A stretch of DNA of 64,000 bases from Halichondria panicea (GCF_963675165.1 NC_087380.1:1789803-1853802); one strand, 5' to 3'. Shown: positions 24,901 to 36,529, counted from the first letter of the stretch. Numbers and translations: made by a program. The notes: generated by a model not told the origin, from the letters alone.

Positions 24901-27900
24901 GTGTCGCCGTACATGTAAATAGAATAAATCAATAATACGGTACAGCAATAAGATAGCCATACACACCCATTAGCCTCAGAATGCATCTTTATTTTTGTAA
25001 TTAGACACTATAGACTCAAGTTACAGCCTAGGAAATAAGTATAGGCCACCACGCTCACAATAAAGTACAGTATTTGAAGGGGGTGTGGTTGACACTCACT
25101 TCCTGCGGAGACAAAGAGCTCGTACAGCTGGTAGGTGAAGACAGGATTGGGGAGCTCTCTCAGGTAAAGCTTGAGTGCTCCGGCAAAGGCATTGTGGTCC
25201 CAGTTAAGGTCCAGTATGTCCACTTGGGAAGGGTCTGTGTGGAGAAGGGGGTGGGGCAATTGAGGGAATATGCATCAAAGGTGAGTACATGTGACATAAT
25301 TATTCTCAATGTTACAACATGACTACTTACAATGATTATACACTCAATCAACCGTATTTAGACATTTCTACAATACATGTACAGTAACAACATTATAAGA
25401 TCTACAGAATCTTTGTAACATGTATCACTAGGACTACTAGACACTTGTGACGATGTAACCATGCCGATAATCTACATAGAGCAGGTTGTCTACAATGTAT
25501 ATAGTAGATGCGCCGGCTCACCTTCGTCCAATGCCAGCCTGAGAGATATGAGTACTGACTTGGTAGGACTGACTCGATAGATGCCTTCACTACGCAACCC
25601 TACACACACACACACACAGAGAAGGATTCATGATTACAATGATTCTAATAGCATTTAGAAGCTCTACCAAAGGAACCAATTATATACTATAGTATAGAGA
25701 AGCAGTCTCACAGATGCATACTCTACACCATGGTGAAACCTGTCATAAAGGTCACCCTATAAGCATAAATAATAAGTCATGTACAGCCAGGTTAATGGGC
25801 CTAGGTCAGCATAGCATGTGTTTGGACCTGTGTTAGCAGGCCACCTCTTTATTACAGCCAGCCTGGAATATAGCCATAGTAGGGGGGGAAATGATACCTG
25901 CTAGGGGTACCACCATATTGGTTGCTAGACTGGTTATCCTCTTACCTCTGCTCTCGACAGCCTCTATACACTTGAGCACGACAGCGGGTGCCTTCTGACC
26001 ATGGCTCTCAAATACAGAGGAAAGCTCCAGGCCAAACGAGGGTCCTACAATGAGAGAGAGAGAGAGAGAGGGGAGGGGGGGGGGAGAGAGGGAGAGGGGG
26101 AGGGGAAGGGGGTAGGGGGGGGGAGAGAGGGGGAGGGGGAGGGGAAGGGGGAGAGAGAGGGGGAGGGGGGGAGGGGGGGAGGGGTAACAGTACACACTGC
26201 AGTGAGAATTTGTCAATGTATCTATACAGTATATTCAAGCTGATTCATGAGGCTATTAGTCAATGCTAAGAGGTCATGGCTAGCTAGCAAGACACCGTAT
26301 AGCGGGTATATTTCGAGGTTTTCACTGATTAAGCACGCACTGCAAAGATTTCATACCCATGAATTTAATATCGCATGCATGCACACTGCAAAAAGGCTAT
26401 TCAGTGAATATTAAATCTGCGAAAACCTTTCTAATGGTCTTTCCCTGAAAGTTTATACCCTCGAAAACAGAAATTTAATATGGTGCCTAATAACAAGTGA
26501 TGCATGAGCTGACAATGGCTCATTGCTATGGTAACAGTGACTCACTGGAGACGATGGCCCCTTTTCTGTCCCTCCATTCATCACAAGAGAAGATGCCCTC
26601 TGTCATACACATCCGGTGGACCTTCATGCCACAGTCTAGAGGGAGGTACACACGTTACCCCTCACACAACACACACTCCTCAAACAATACACACAACGCA
26701 CACCCCTCACACATCACTCTTTACACCCTCACAAAACACACCTCTACACTTGACGCCCTGCATGACGAGGCCCCAGAGGAAACGCCCACACACATCACAC
26801 CAGTGTGGAGTGGAGAAAGTGTGCTTGTGAAAGTCGTGACCACACACGTGAGTATCACCTCCTGCACAGAAAGTAAAGTATACTGTAAAATTCACATTCC
26901 GTTTATAATAATGAATGTGCAGGTTTCCTTGTTAGTCTCCATAGTGTTGTGATTGTGTTTAATACAGCCACTGTGTTGGTCTCCCCAAAGGTGACCTCTA
27001 TACACAGATACATGTACCAACACGTACATGTACATGTACATAACCACAAGGACCTTTCTAAAACAACAAACTTCATGATCTTAGGAAGTGTACTTCCATG
27101 TGTTCCTTTATATAAAAACACACTGACCCACATTACATGCTGACAATCAGACTCCTATAGGTCATGTTTACATAAAGCGATGAAAACATAACCAAACAGT
27201 TCACAGTAAAGAAGTCGGTGTGACTACTTAACACATGTATAGAAAACATTATGACTTGTTGAGAACATGTATAGCTCCCCTCACACACACACAGACGTAC
27301 GTTTCTTCCCGAGTCCCCCCAGGAGTGACTGGATGGATTGAATGGAGGGCGACCGATGGAGGGAGAATATTCCACTCAGTCTGTTCAAGTTTCGACCATC
27401 CGTGGTGTCATCACTGTATACGGCTATGCTCGGCATCTGGGGGTATCACATGACATCATATGGCATCACATGATACGATGAACACACACACACACACACA
27501 CACTTAGGTACGCACAATTAATGTAGTGCCAATGAGCAAGTTTGGTTCTGTTATAATTAACGTAGCAGATGTATGCCCACACTGGTCGGTGGTGGTTGGT
27601 ACTAACCACCTCTAGACAAAAACAACCACCTCTTAGGCCTAGTTTACTACATGTAACATGTAATTTAAGACTTATAGATTGAAAATAGCCACCACTTCGA
27701 AATTTCTGGGTACAATCATTGTTATGTATAATTGTTGATCACATGACTACACAAAGGAGGGATAGGGAAGATCACATGATAGCCTCACCGTTGATGACAC
27801 TCCTGTACACAGCTCATCCAGACACTCTAGTATGATCTGCCGATGTGCCTCGTCAGCAATTCCCACTCTCTCCTCCAGCATATTGTCATCAACACGGGCA

Positions 27901-28150
27901 AGGTCAGCTCCCCTAGTCACACCGGCATCATGGAACTTGGTTATGTAGTCGTTGAGCCGAATAGAGCTCATCCAATTTTGAACATAGTTCTCCGACCATT
28001 CCGTGACGGCCTGAGGTGTGTGTGTGTGTGGTGTGTGTGTGAGTGTGTGTGTGTGGTGTGTGGTGTGTGTGTGTGTGTGTGTGTGTGCGTGCGTGTGCGC
28101 GTGTGCGTGTGTGCGTGTGCGTGTGCGTGTGTGTGTGCGTGTGTGTGTGT

Positions 28151-28196
<46 letters not shown>

Positions 28197-29602
28197 CGTG
28201 TGTGTGTGTGCGTGTGTGTGTGTGTGTGTGCGTGTGTGTTTATTTAAGCGTATAGTAATACGGCTAGTACATTATACCTAACCCTACTGTAACAACTATA
28301 TACAATACAATATCCTCCACCCCTCCACAAGGAGTATGTAATTCAATACAGTCCAACTATGCAGTCCTATATTTACTAGCTATAAGCTGACAGCCTTGTA
28401 TTGAAGCAATGCATCACCCAAACACTATTATACACATAGCTGTCAATGTAAAACTGAAGGTTTGTGTGGGTGTATGCTTTATAGTTAACTCACCCCAGCT
28501 GTGTGTGCATACTCAATATGCTGGGACAGGGAAGTGTCGTTCTGTAGAAACACACACACATTCATTTACAGCTGTAACAAACTGAGAATATTATTATTGA
28601 ATTTTATACACTCATGCTACAGAGTTAGCTTCTTACCGTGGGAACACACTGCTGTGTGGTGATCACATGATCCACACAGTGGGTGTGGCACACCGCTAGG
28701 CACACTGTACGAGAGGAGGGTTCACATTTAACATGTACTATACATTGTGTACCGTATTACTAGAATATTTGCGGGTGAAAAACCGAGCCTTTTGCGATCT
28801 AACTATCGCGCTCTGGCAAGGATCGTGTGTATTTACTATATAGTACTAATTTAGGTTTTGCGATTTTATTGTTGCGAATTAATAAATTTTGCATAATTGT
28901 TTGATGCTCGCAAAACATTCTAGTAATACGGTATATTGTGCATACAGGCTTATAAGCCACCTAGCACATTGAATGATAGTTTATACAGCTGTACCTGTAC
29001 ACTTGAAGGCTTGGTTGAGACTGCCCCAGATAACATCCTCACCTGGAGAGAGGAAGAACACGCACACACGATATTATACAGGACCTTCATGAAAGCACAC
29101 ACGACGTTATACAGGGCCTTCCTGAAACAAGATAGTGTCAGTTGTCACAACATCACAACGATTATTACTGCCAGCATTACATTACATAAACTACATACCA
29201 CGGTGATACGTTCAGTACTGTACACACAATACAGTGGTTGGTTACAGTGGTTAGCTTCAATTAGGCTCATGTGAACGTCTGTATTTCTATAATAATCACA
29301 CACAGGAACACAATGAACAAGGGTGATGGCTGCATGGAGAGATCCTTCCTACACTATAGCTGGGGGGGAGTACAGGGGGGCTAGTTGGAGGGTGAGACAA
29401 GTTGCGACTCTGACAGATCAACTAGACCACAAAAGGTTCGCAATGTTAAAAGTAGCTTGAATTGGCCAAAACATAACCACCAAAAAGCATGCAAAGAAGT
29501 AACTGAGAGAGCTGTACAGGTATGTACATCCATCAATATACAAATGCTACTAGGCAGAGAATAGGGAAGTGAAATAGTGTGAGCTGGTATTAAGGAAGCT
29601 CC

Positions 29603-29692
<90 letters not shown>

Positions 29693-31590
29693 GTGTGTGT
29701 GAGCACATGGTTCAAGGTAACAGTATAGCTGGTATTAAGGAAGCTCTCAGTATGTGTGTGTATGAGCACATTGTTCAAGGTAACAGTGTACACAGTAGCT
29801 GGTATTAAGGATGCTCCCTGGTTCCATGCTGGATGCCATCTGTGTAAACACGACCACAGACAATGCAAACCAACAGACGATGTAAAGGTCAACACTGAAA
29901 CTGAAATCAAGTAAATATATACATCCTACGATTCCAGTTACTTCTTTTCATCTTGAGATAATTGTAGAAGCTACAAGATGTAATCCCTGATTGGGAAGGT
30001 GACAACAACTACATGTACAGTATACAAGTGAATTGACCAATAAACGACTTCCCTAAAGAGACCACCTCACTCAAATACTCACACCATATATCTCTATTGA
30101 GACCACTCAGTACTGTCCTCACACTATTAACTCCTAAAGAGACCACTCGGTACTGTCCCTACAATGCTCACAATATTGACCCTCTCCACCTCTCTGTTGA
30201 GACACAATCGTGAGAAGTCTGTACACACACACACATACTGTATCAATGAAACTCGCAACAATTTGTTGTTGAATCAATTTTTTTTCTCTCAACAAACAAT
30301 TCCTGCTAATTAGGTTGTTTTTGGTGGATGATTGGTAGACAGTATACTAGGCCAATTCCCTGATGATGATGCTATACACACTAGCATAGACCAGCTGCAA
30401 CTAATAACAGAGTCTAGCTATGAAAACAAACTCACTTCCAAATTGGAATTCCAAGGCATATGATAAGTACATGTTTGCTAATAAGGTGACCCTCATTACA
30501 CTAGAAGTTTATCTAGTCAACACACACGCACACACGCGCACACACACACACACACACACACCCACACATGCACACGCACACACACGCACACGCACACACA
30601 CATACACGCACACACACACACACACGCACACACACATACACACACACATACATACACGCACACATACATACACACACACACATGATGCATCCTTTATCAC
30701 CTCTCGTATCAATCACATAATTATCACATTCAACAACTAGTTACATATGCACATTTCGACATGTTTACTATAACAACACTCTCTACACACACAACACACT
30801 CCCCGCCCCCTCCACACACACACACACTCACAGGCCGTGCAGGGGAAGGGCAGCTGACAGGTAGTCTCCACCCAGTTGTGAGTCGGTGGTGGCTCTGGTG
30901 ATGGTGATTGCACTGGCTCCTCCACATACACAGAGCCTGGTCTCCTCCGTGGTGCGGCCCGGGGAGGCCCTAGGGTTCTCATTTCTGGTTCTGTATCCAC
31001 CGGTATTTTCGCAGCCGAGGGCCCCCTCCGCGGTGGTGGGGCTGGTGGGGGCTCATCGTAGAGTACTTCTTGTTCGGTGAATTCCTCCAAGAAAACCACG
31101 TATGCCCCACCGGGGAATTCCCCTTCTGCTCCCGTAGTTTCATTAATCCCTTTCATGAATTTCTCAGAGTCTGGCCAATCGCCGCTCGGCTTGACTCCGA
31201 CTAAGAGGGTGTGGCCTGTGCTCATCGAGATCTCTGTGTCATCTCTGGCCGAGAAATCGTAGCAGGCTTTGTACCTCCGATAAGTTGCCATAGCTACACC
31301 ACCTGAACCTGCACGAGGGTGAGCAGTACTTATTGAATACGCTTTTATATGCTTAATATATACTGCTCATGAGTACATGAAAGTATGACCATAAAGTCCA
31401 CCACTATGATAAAAGTATTAGCTGAATTCAACACTTAAGCAACATTAACAACCACACGCAGCAGTTAGTCTAGCACAGAGCCTTCATCTCTCACTCACCT
31501 CGGCTGCAGCTTGCTCAGTAGACCAGTAGTTTGATGACCTTTCAGCTCGCCTTTCAGGAACAGTATAAAGTACGTATCTTAATTACCTAG
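19365..31590 (-). CDS. PIK3R1: PI3K class IA regulatory subunit (p85-type) with extra C1 and SAM domains
   Basis: This is the adaptor of class IA PI 3-kinase: its SH2 domains bind phosphotyrosine receptors and its iSH2 coiled coil holds p110. It has a 5'UTR exon ending at 31,499 and an ATG at 31,291. Domains in order: SH3 (31,291-31,080; [24 protein letters not shown]); Pro-rich linker; C1 number 1 across three exons (about 30,870-30,832, 29,042-28,995 and 28,700-28,640) with H-x12-C-x2-C, CTVC and HTHC ligands; SAM (about 28,012-27,787; [15 protein letters not shown]); C1 number 2 (about 26,867-26,755 and 26,639-26,546) fitting the full H/C spacing; RhoGAP (about 26,047-25,950, 25,601-25,523, 25,233-25,098, 24,750-24,545, with EGIYR and [13 protein letters not shown]); Pro-rich (24,200-23,955); nSH2 (about 23,430-22,743; FLVRD); iSH2 (22,530-21,112); another Pro-rich exon (20,460-20,115); and cSH2 (20,008-19,365; FLCRP). 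Human p85 lacks C1 and SAM. I see no break. Exact boundaries of the last Pro-rich exon are uncertain. Confidence 0.88.
20704..20901. mobile_element. Palindromic MITE, termini ACCRTATAGCGGG
   Basis: The inverted termini are ACCATATAGCGGGTATATTT and the complement of ACCGTATAGCGGGTATATTT. The element lies in a p85 intron between iSH2 and the proline-rich exon. Related elements occur at 26,294, 46,665 and 58,598. Confidence 0.75.
21866..21910. repeat. (TG)n microsatellite in p85 intron
   Basis: This is a short TG run immediately upstream (on the plus strand) of an iSH2 exon boundary. Confidence 0.85.
24310..24500. repeat. About 78-bp tandem duplication in RhoGAP intron
   Basis: Two adjacent copies of a unit containing GCAGGTCACCCTCTATAATA and GGTTAATGGGCCCCAAAGCC are seen, plus a partial third. 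A diverged relative lies in the next intron at about 25,740-25,865, so this is a local repeat family within the p85 gene. Confidence 0.75.
26050..26188. repeat. Polypurine (GA/GGGGA)n tract
   Basis: This is an almost pure purine strand of about 135 bp in the intron just upstream of the first RhoGAP exon. It begins with (GA)8 and continues with GGGGGA-type units. It could form unusual DNA structure, but nothing more can be said from sequence. Confidence 0.85.
26294..26468. mobile_element. Palindromic MITE, ACCGTATAGCGGG family (one end lost)
   Basis: The left end is ACCGTATAGCGGGTATATTT. The interior matches the 20,704 element (CTGCAAAAAGGCT, GCATGCATGC). The right end stops at TTTATACCCTCGAAA without the terminal block. 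It lies in a p85 intron. Confidence 0.65.
28016..28240. repeat. Complex TG/CG microsatellite in p85 intron
   Basis: This alternating purine-pyrimidine tract is mostly TG with many CG steps and occasional GG. It ends next to the SAM exon. Confidence 0.9.
28751..28932. mobile_element. Inverted-repeat element, termini ACCGTATTACTAGAAT
   Basis: About 182 bp. The left end is ACCGTATTACTAGAATATTT; the right end is its complement, ending CTAGTAATACGGT. It lies in a p85 intron within the first C1 domain. It shares the ACCGTA start with other elements in the window but has a different interior. Confidence 0.7.
29584..29830. repeat. Three tandem units with TG cores
   Basis: Each unit begins AGCTGGTATTAAGGAAGCTC and ends near GTTCAAGGTAACAGT. 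The first carries a long (TG)n (29,605-29,700), the second a short one, and the third is partial. It is intronic in the p85 gene. Confidence 0.75.
30520..30685. repeat. (CA)n microsatellite with CG and CATA interruptions
   Basis: This dinucleotide tract lies in the large intron after the SH3-bearing exon of the p85 gene. Open frames through it are not genes. Confidence 0.9.
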
Positions 31591-31599
31591 CTAGCTAGC

Positions 31600-32180
31600 T
31601 GGGTACCTCCCCTATCTATCCCTCACGTGAAAATGACAGTGCGTATCTTTCTTTGATAATGCTCTTTGGTTAGCAAAAGCACGTTCAAAGTGTAGATTCG
31701 GGGCTTGTTTCGGGGCTACTGTACAATTACTAGCGCATGCGTAATAACGCCGTAAGACAACTTTGGGCTCAGGAGAGCGCCTTGCAACCTCAGAGGCGAG
31801 CCCCCTAGTCTCATGATCCATGAGACTTGCATGAGTAAGATAATACACATTGTAGATAACACTCTTAAATCCCATGAACACTCCATCAAATGATTGGTCT
31901 GATAGTCTTACAGGCCAGTAGACTTTACTGTGGCAGAATCACCCATAGGTCTGATATTTTTCTCAGTGTATGCATGGTATCATTGTAACGTACCAACTGT
32001 CCATTAGAAACAAGTCAGTTTACATGTCAAACTTGTACGAGTCAGGTAGGTATGGGTATTCCTAGGCTCACCTGACAGAAGTTACTCTTCAAACCCAGGA
32101 ATGTAAATGTCGAACTTGTAGACACTCTTGTTCTTCGACAATAGGTAACCTTACAAAGATGATACCTATAGCTAGCTAGC
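31600..32180. promoter_or_regulatory. Divergent upstream region between p85 and the dermatopontin array
   Basis: This separates the minus-strand p85 gene from the plus-strand array. The p85-proximal part (to about 31,760) is duplicated at 34,861-35,290, which marks it as the p85 5' region. I see no coding exon. A TATA-like TTATAAAAG lies at about 32,191 for the first dermatopontin copy. Confidence 0.5.
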
Positions 32181-32189
32181 AGCAGATGC

Positions 32190-32936
32190 TTATAAAAGGG
32201 CAGAGATTAGAACTATCTGTCACACTCAATCAAAGTTAAACCTGTGGAAGAAGAAAGAAACGTTTCAGCAAAGAGGAAGGAATGTGAGTGCATGTCCCAC
32301 TGGCTTAAGTTTTATTCGAGATTGATGCTTAATTCACATGCAGGTCTTGGCAAGCCTGTGCTGGTTTCCTGGTGCTAGTCTCAGCATTCTATGCTGTAGC
32401 TGGATACCAGAATGATTTCGGTGGCAACCTTTTCGTGGATTGCCACAACAACCAAGCTATTTATGGAGTAGAAAGTTATCATGACAATGGCAGAGAGGAT
32501 CGTCGCTGGCACTTTTCATGTGTAAGAATGTTGTGTCCTATCCATTCTCTTCTTGCTATTGGACGGGAAACGTAAATGATTGGGACCTGCCCCTCTCGTT
32601 CATGTGTAACGCCAATTATGTGATGGCGGGAGTGGGAAGTTTCCATGACAATGGTCGGGAGGATCGTCTGTGGAGGTTCAAGTGTTGCCATGCTAGTGGC
32701 TACCAAACCAAGAATTGCCGATTGACCGGTCACATCAACAACTGGGATGCACATATGAATTACCGTTCTTCCTCCGTTTTTGCTGGTCTTACTAGCTACC
32801 ATGACAATGGCAGAGAGTGAGTAATCACGCGCATGCATCTAGTCAAATCAAGATGCATGAAATGTGTATGACTTGTGACTCTTTTGTTTACAGAGATCGT
32901 CTGTGGAAGGTTCTGGAGTGTGACTACCAGAAATGA
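32190..32936 (+). pseudogene. DPT: Dermatopontin-like copy 1, one frameshift
   Basis: Exon 1 ends at 32,283 with AT, and exon 2 (32,344-32,816) supplies the G of the start codon, giving MSWQACAGFLVLVSAFYAVA, a signal peptide. Exon 3 is 32,894-32,936 (RLWKVLECDYQK, stop). Dermatopontin repeats are clear: GGNLFVDCHNNQAIYGVESY, REDRRWHF, CYWTGNVNDWD and NGREDRLWRFKCC. Relative to copy 6, two extra bases near 32,515 (TTTTCATG against TTTATG) shift the frame. Secreted dermatopontin-like proteins bind extracellular matrix or sugars. A consensus error is possible because everything else looks conserved. Confidence 0.78.
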
Positions 32937-33107
32937 GAGAGCAAGCTAAAGGAGTGTGGATCTAAAATCAATGATAGTGAAACTGATTATAGATAAATAA
33001 TAGTCTAAACGAATAGTATATTGCTCAGTCTGTCCACACGTACAGTACGTATATGAAGAAATGGATCAGTACAGTCATGTATACACATTGTACATTGCAT
33101 GTAATGG

Positions 33108-33300
33108 AATGTCAGATCTCTAATTTGTTCCTTGTTAGGTATAATTAGGCAGTCAAGTTTTCATGGTACAAAAAGTACATATAATAATTACTTCACGGCA
33201 GGAACTTCACTAACAGTTACATAGCTAAACCAAAACAATAATCGGAACCCTCTGCGCTCAGACTACGTGATCCTATTGGTATAAAAAAGAAATATTATAT
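33108..33300 (+). promoter_or_regulatory. Dermatopontin promoter module (copy 2)
   Basis: The ordered blocks are ATGTCAGATCTCTAATTTG, TTCCTTGTTAGG, GGCAGGAACTTCAC, CAGTTACATAGCTAAACC, AAAACAATAATCGGAACC, TACGTGATCCTATTGG and TATAAAA (about 33,281). The same order occurs upstream of copies 5, 6, 7 and 9 and at two orphan sites. Confidence 0.75.
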
Positions 33301-34017
33301 CACTCACTTCATACTAAGAAACAAGGAGCATTGCGGAGCTAATCACAAGAAGAAAAAGAGAAGAAATTCTTTCACAATGTGACTAAATTAATATTACTCA
33401 AATGCGCAATTTTCACACCTTTTCATTAATTGTAGGAACTGGCAAGCCTTTGTTGGACTGTTGCTTTTCGTCTCGGTGTTCTCTGCTGAGGGGTACCAGA
33501 ATAACTTCGACCAGCCACTGCACGTCGATTGTCAATCAAAAAAGGCTCTTTCTGGAGTCAGGAGCATCTATAGTACTCCCCACAGGGATAGACGTTTTCA
33601 ATTCCTTTGCCAAAGCATTACGTCTTACTCTTTCTCAAAATGCTTCTGGACCGGGTATGAGAATCAATGGGACCAGCCTCTCCTCTTCCAGTGTCCTACT
33701 GACCACGTGATGTCCGGAGTGAAGAGTGTTCATAACAATCACAGAGAGGATAGATTGTGGCGGTTTAAGTGTTGCAAGGCTCCTTGCCATCAAACGAAGA
33801 GTTGCGAGTTGTCTAAATTCATCAATAGTTGGAGAGGACTCATTAACTATAAAGCTCCTGCTAACAAGGTGTTTGTGGGTGCCTTCAGCTATCATGACAA
33901 CGGAAAAGAGTAAGTATCAATTTATGCGTTGTAACTTGAGAATCGAACACATTATCATTCCATCACAGAGACCGTAGGTGGAAGATGCTGCAGTGTGAAT
34001 ATAAGAAAGACAAGTAA
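33300..34017 (+). CDS. DPT: Dermatopontin-like secreted protein, intact (copy 2)
   Basis: Exon 1 (to 33,378) ends in AT. Exon 2 is 33,436-33,909 and exon 3 is 33,969-34,017. Together they encode 174 residues: signal peptide MNWQAFVGLLLFVSVFSAEG, then three tandem dermatopontin-type modules (YQNNFDQPLHVDCQSKKALS; HRDRRFQF; CFWTGYENQWDQPLLFQC; HREDRLWRFKCC; SWRGLINY; VFVGAFSYHDNGKEDRRWK) with paired cysteines. It ends CEYKKDK. Length and repeat pattern fit dermatopontin (about 180-200 residues), an extracellular-matrix protein. The donor is GTGACT, weaker than the GTGAGT of the other copies. No disruption is seen. Confidence 0.88.
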
Positions 34018-34324
34018 AGCAAAGCCTGCATGCCAACAACTTTTACATGTAGTCTTTTACACATAGTCTTTTACACATAAACTAAACAGATAAATAATTT
34101 CGTACAAACAGTATAGACAAGTGTGTTTAACTGTATAGCTGAAACTGTTGGGCACTCTCAGACAAAACTGATTATATAATTCCTTACATGTGTTTTCAGT
34201 ATTATAATAATATAATTGTCACTAAACCAATGCCAGATTGATGTGTTTACAAGATCATTGGAGGGTGCTTTGGTTGCTTTGGCTTTTGTGCTTTTAGTGG
34301 AATTTACATGAGGTGGTTCACAGG

Positions 34325-34861
34325 CAGGGGCGGATCCAGGGAGTGGTTTTAAGGGGCTGAAGCCCCCCATTTTAAAAAAACTACCTATGTATTGCTAGTC
34401 TGAGTTACAACAATTTTGCCACCAACCTTGTTACTAATATGTATCTGCATGTAGACTCACTAACTTAAGAGATGCTAGACAACAGCCATGCAGGTCTAGC
34501 TACTAAGAGTATAAAGGATCTAGGCTAGCTAGACTTACATATTAATTTAAAGTGCATATAGGTAAACTATTGCTGTTCCTGAGTCAACTCCTTGTGCAAT
34601 GTTTTGTAGCCTCGATCCCAGGCCTCTCTTCCTAGGCCTTGTGAAGGAGGCTATTGTGCATGCTGCTGCAACATGGAGCAGATCTCAGACTTTTCAGCTA
34701 GTTGCAAGGAAGCAGCCTTACCTCCTCTGACTCACAGTGCAGTCATTGTCATTACTTTTAATGTACCAAGAGTGCATGAATGTACATGTAACATCTACAG
34801 TATACAATCCTTTCGTTGATTAGAACGAGTTTTTTGTATCGTATTCAGTATTCACTTATTA
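34325..34861. mobile_element. Truncated CAGGGGCGGATCCAGG element, opposite orientation
   Basis: This matches the reverse complement of 13,206-13,795, including the nested TAGCC...GGCTA hairpin (34,617-34,653). One end is missing. It stops exactly where the p85 promoter-like duplicate begins, so the breakpoint of that duplication lies at its truncated end. Confidence 0.75.
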
Positions 34862-35290
34862 AGCAACATTAACAACCACACGCAGCAGTTAGTCTAGCAC
34901 AGCATCTCTCACTTACCTCGGCTGCAGCTTACTCAGTAGACGAGTAGTTGATGACCTTTCAGCTCGCCTTTTGGGATGGGAACAGTACAGTACAGTACAC
35001 CTTGATTACCTAGCTAGCTAGCTGCAAAACTCGCTAGCTGGGTACCTCCCCTACTACACTGTAAAAAATGGTGTGTGGTTTTGACGCAAGTGTGTGACTA
35101 TTGTGGCAATTATCAGGAAAAAACGCAAGAAAAAACACACGTTTGCCACAATAGCCACGCACTCTGCGTCAAAACCACACATCATTTTTTACAGTGTATC
35201 CCTCACTTTGACAATGCTCTTTGGTTAGCAAAAGCACGTTCAAAGGTTCAAAGCGCATGCGTAATAAGGCAAATTTTTCAAAATAGGGTG
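34861..35290 (-). other. Duplicate of the p85 5' region
   Basis: From CAACATTAACAACCACACGC through TTCAGCTCGCCTTT to GGTTAGCAAAAGCACGTTCA and GCGCATGCGTAATAA, this follows 31,437-31,760, the p85 first-exon and promoter region. The donor sequence of the noncoding exon is retained (GTAAGTGAG). It is interrupted by a 140-bp element at 35,057-35,196 and fused at about 35,290 to a dermatopontin 3' fragment on the other strand. Confidence 0.75.
35057..35196. mobile_element. 140-bp mariner-like MITE with TA duplication
   Basis: The inverted termini are CACTGTAAAAAATG...CATTTTTTACAGTG, extended by GTGTGGTTTTGACGCA-type arms. The element is flanked by TA on each side. It sits inside the p85 promoter duplicate and is absent from the parent at about 31,610. 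Confidence 0.82.
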
Positions 35291-35299
35291 AAAAAGAGC

Positions 35300-35497
35300 A
35301 TGATGTATCAGAGCTAGGACTCATCGACTATAAAGCCTCCGCTAACAAGGTGTTTGTGGGTGCCTTCAGCTACCATGACAATGGACAAGAGTAAGTATCA
35401 CTTTATGCATTGTAACATGAGAATGCACGTTATCATTCCATCACACAGAGATCGTAGGTGGAAGATGCTACAGTGTGAATATAAGAAAGATGAGTAA
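35300..35497 (+). pseudogene. DPT: Dermatopontin 3' fragment (copy 3)
   Basis: Only the end of exon 2 (about 35,308-35,390; VFVGAFSYHDNGQE) and exon 3 (35,449-35,497; RRWKMLQCEYKKDE, stop) remain. The conserved 3' flank follows (GGAGGGTGCTTTGGTTGC at about 35,694). The 5' part has been replaced by the p85-promoter duplicate. Confidence 0.85.
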
Positions 35498-36529
35498 AGC
35501 AAAGCCTAGCTGTGCCAACAACTTTAATATGTAGTCTTTTACATGTGAACTGAACAGACAAATAATTTCGTATAGACAAGTGTGTATACTGTATAGCTGA
35601 AACTGTTGGGCACTCTCGGACAAAACTGATTACATGTGTTTTCATAATTGTCACTAAACCAATGCCAGATTGATGTGTGTTTACAAGATCATTGGAGGGT
35701 GCTTTGGTTGCTTTGGCTTTTGTGCTTTTAGTGAAATTTACATGAGGTGGTTCACGATGTGGAATAGAAAGAGCTAGATTTAGAGCTAGATCTATATAAA
35801 TTTGCCAGCATGGTGATGATAAAGTCTACTACCAGCTAACTATAGGACAAACCAAACATGAGCTCTTCATAAATTATCGTGTCTCGGCTTCATTTTTGTA
35901 AGAGACCCAATAATCCCAATGCATGCATGTATTCAATGAAACTGACATACACAGTATTATTAAACATCACTATAACACCTGAATAACTGCAAACTTGCGA
36001 AGGCATGCTGCTCACTAACTCTATTCAACGATCTGACTCAAAAAAACATGGGAACAAGAGCCACAAAAACGTTTGCAATGTGAAAAATTGCTAGCATTAA
36101 TTGGCCGAGGGAAAAGCACCAAAAAGTATAGAAACAAGAAAGCGGACGAGAGTATAACTCTAATCCGTTACAAAACGTCATTCGTATATGCAAGTATACA
36201 GCTATAGTGTTGAGGTACATTATATTATTATAGCATCAATTGACATTAAACTGTCATTTAAAAGAATTGTAATTAAGAGATGTATAGACGTACTTCCATC
36301 AACCACATCATTATACTTCCATAATGCATTAGTATAATAATTATTAGTCTTTATCTTTAATTTGTACACGCTATTGTAAGTACTATATACAGGGCACACA
36401 TTAGGTTAGCATAATATGCTACTAGTGTATCCATGCATTTTGCAGAATTATTATAAAAATAACTAAAAAATATACTGCATGTGGGAGCATATACAGTGGA
36501 ATGCATGCATATATAATTGTAGCCTCGAT

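Noticed and set aside
26001-26243. Glu/Gly/Arg-rich and Pro/Leu-rich frames
   Set aside because: They are products of the polypurine tract upstream of the RhoGAP exon.
28018-28281. Cys/Val/Arg-rich open frames
   Set aside because: They come from a TG/CG microsatellite next to the SAM exon.
33402-33710. Plus-strand frame overlapping dermatopontin exon 2 (and the equivalent at 38,547)
   Set aside because: It is in a different frame from the signal peptide and Cys pattern and is only a shadow of the real exon, apart from the short frameshifted piece in copy 5.
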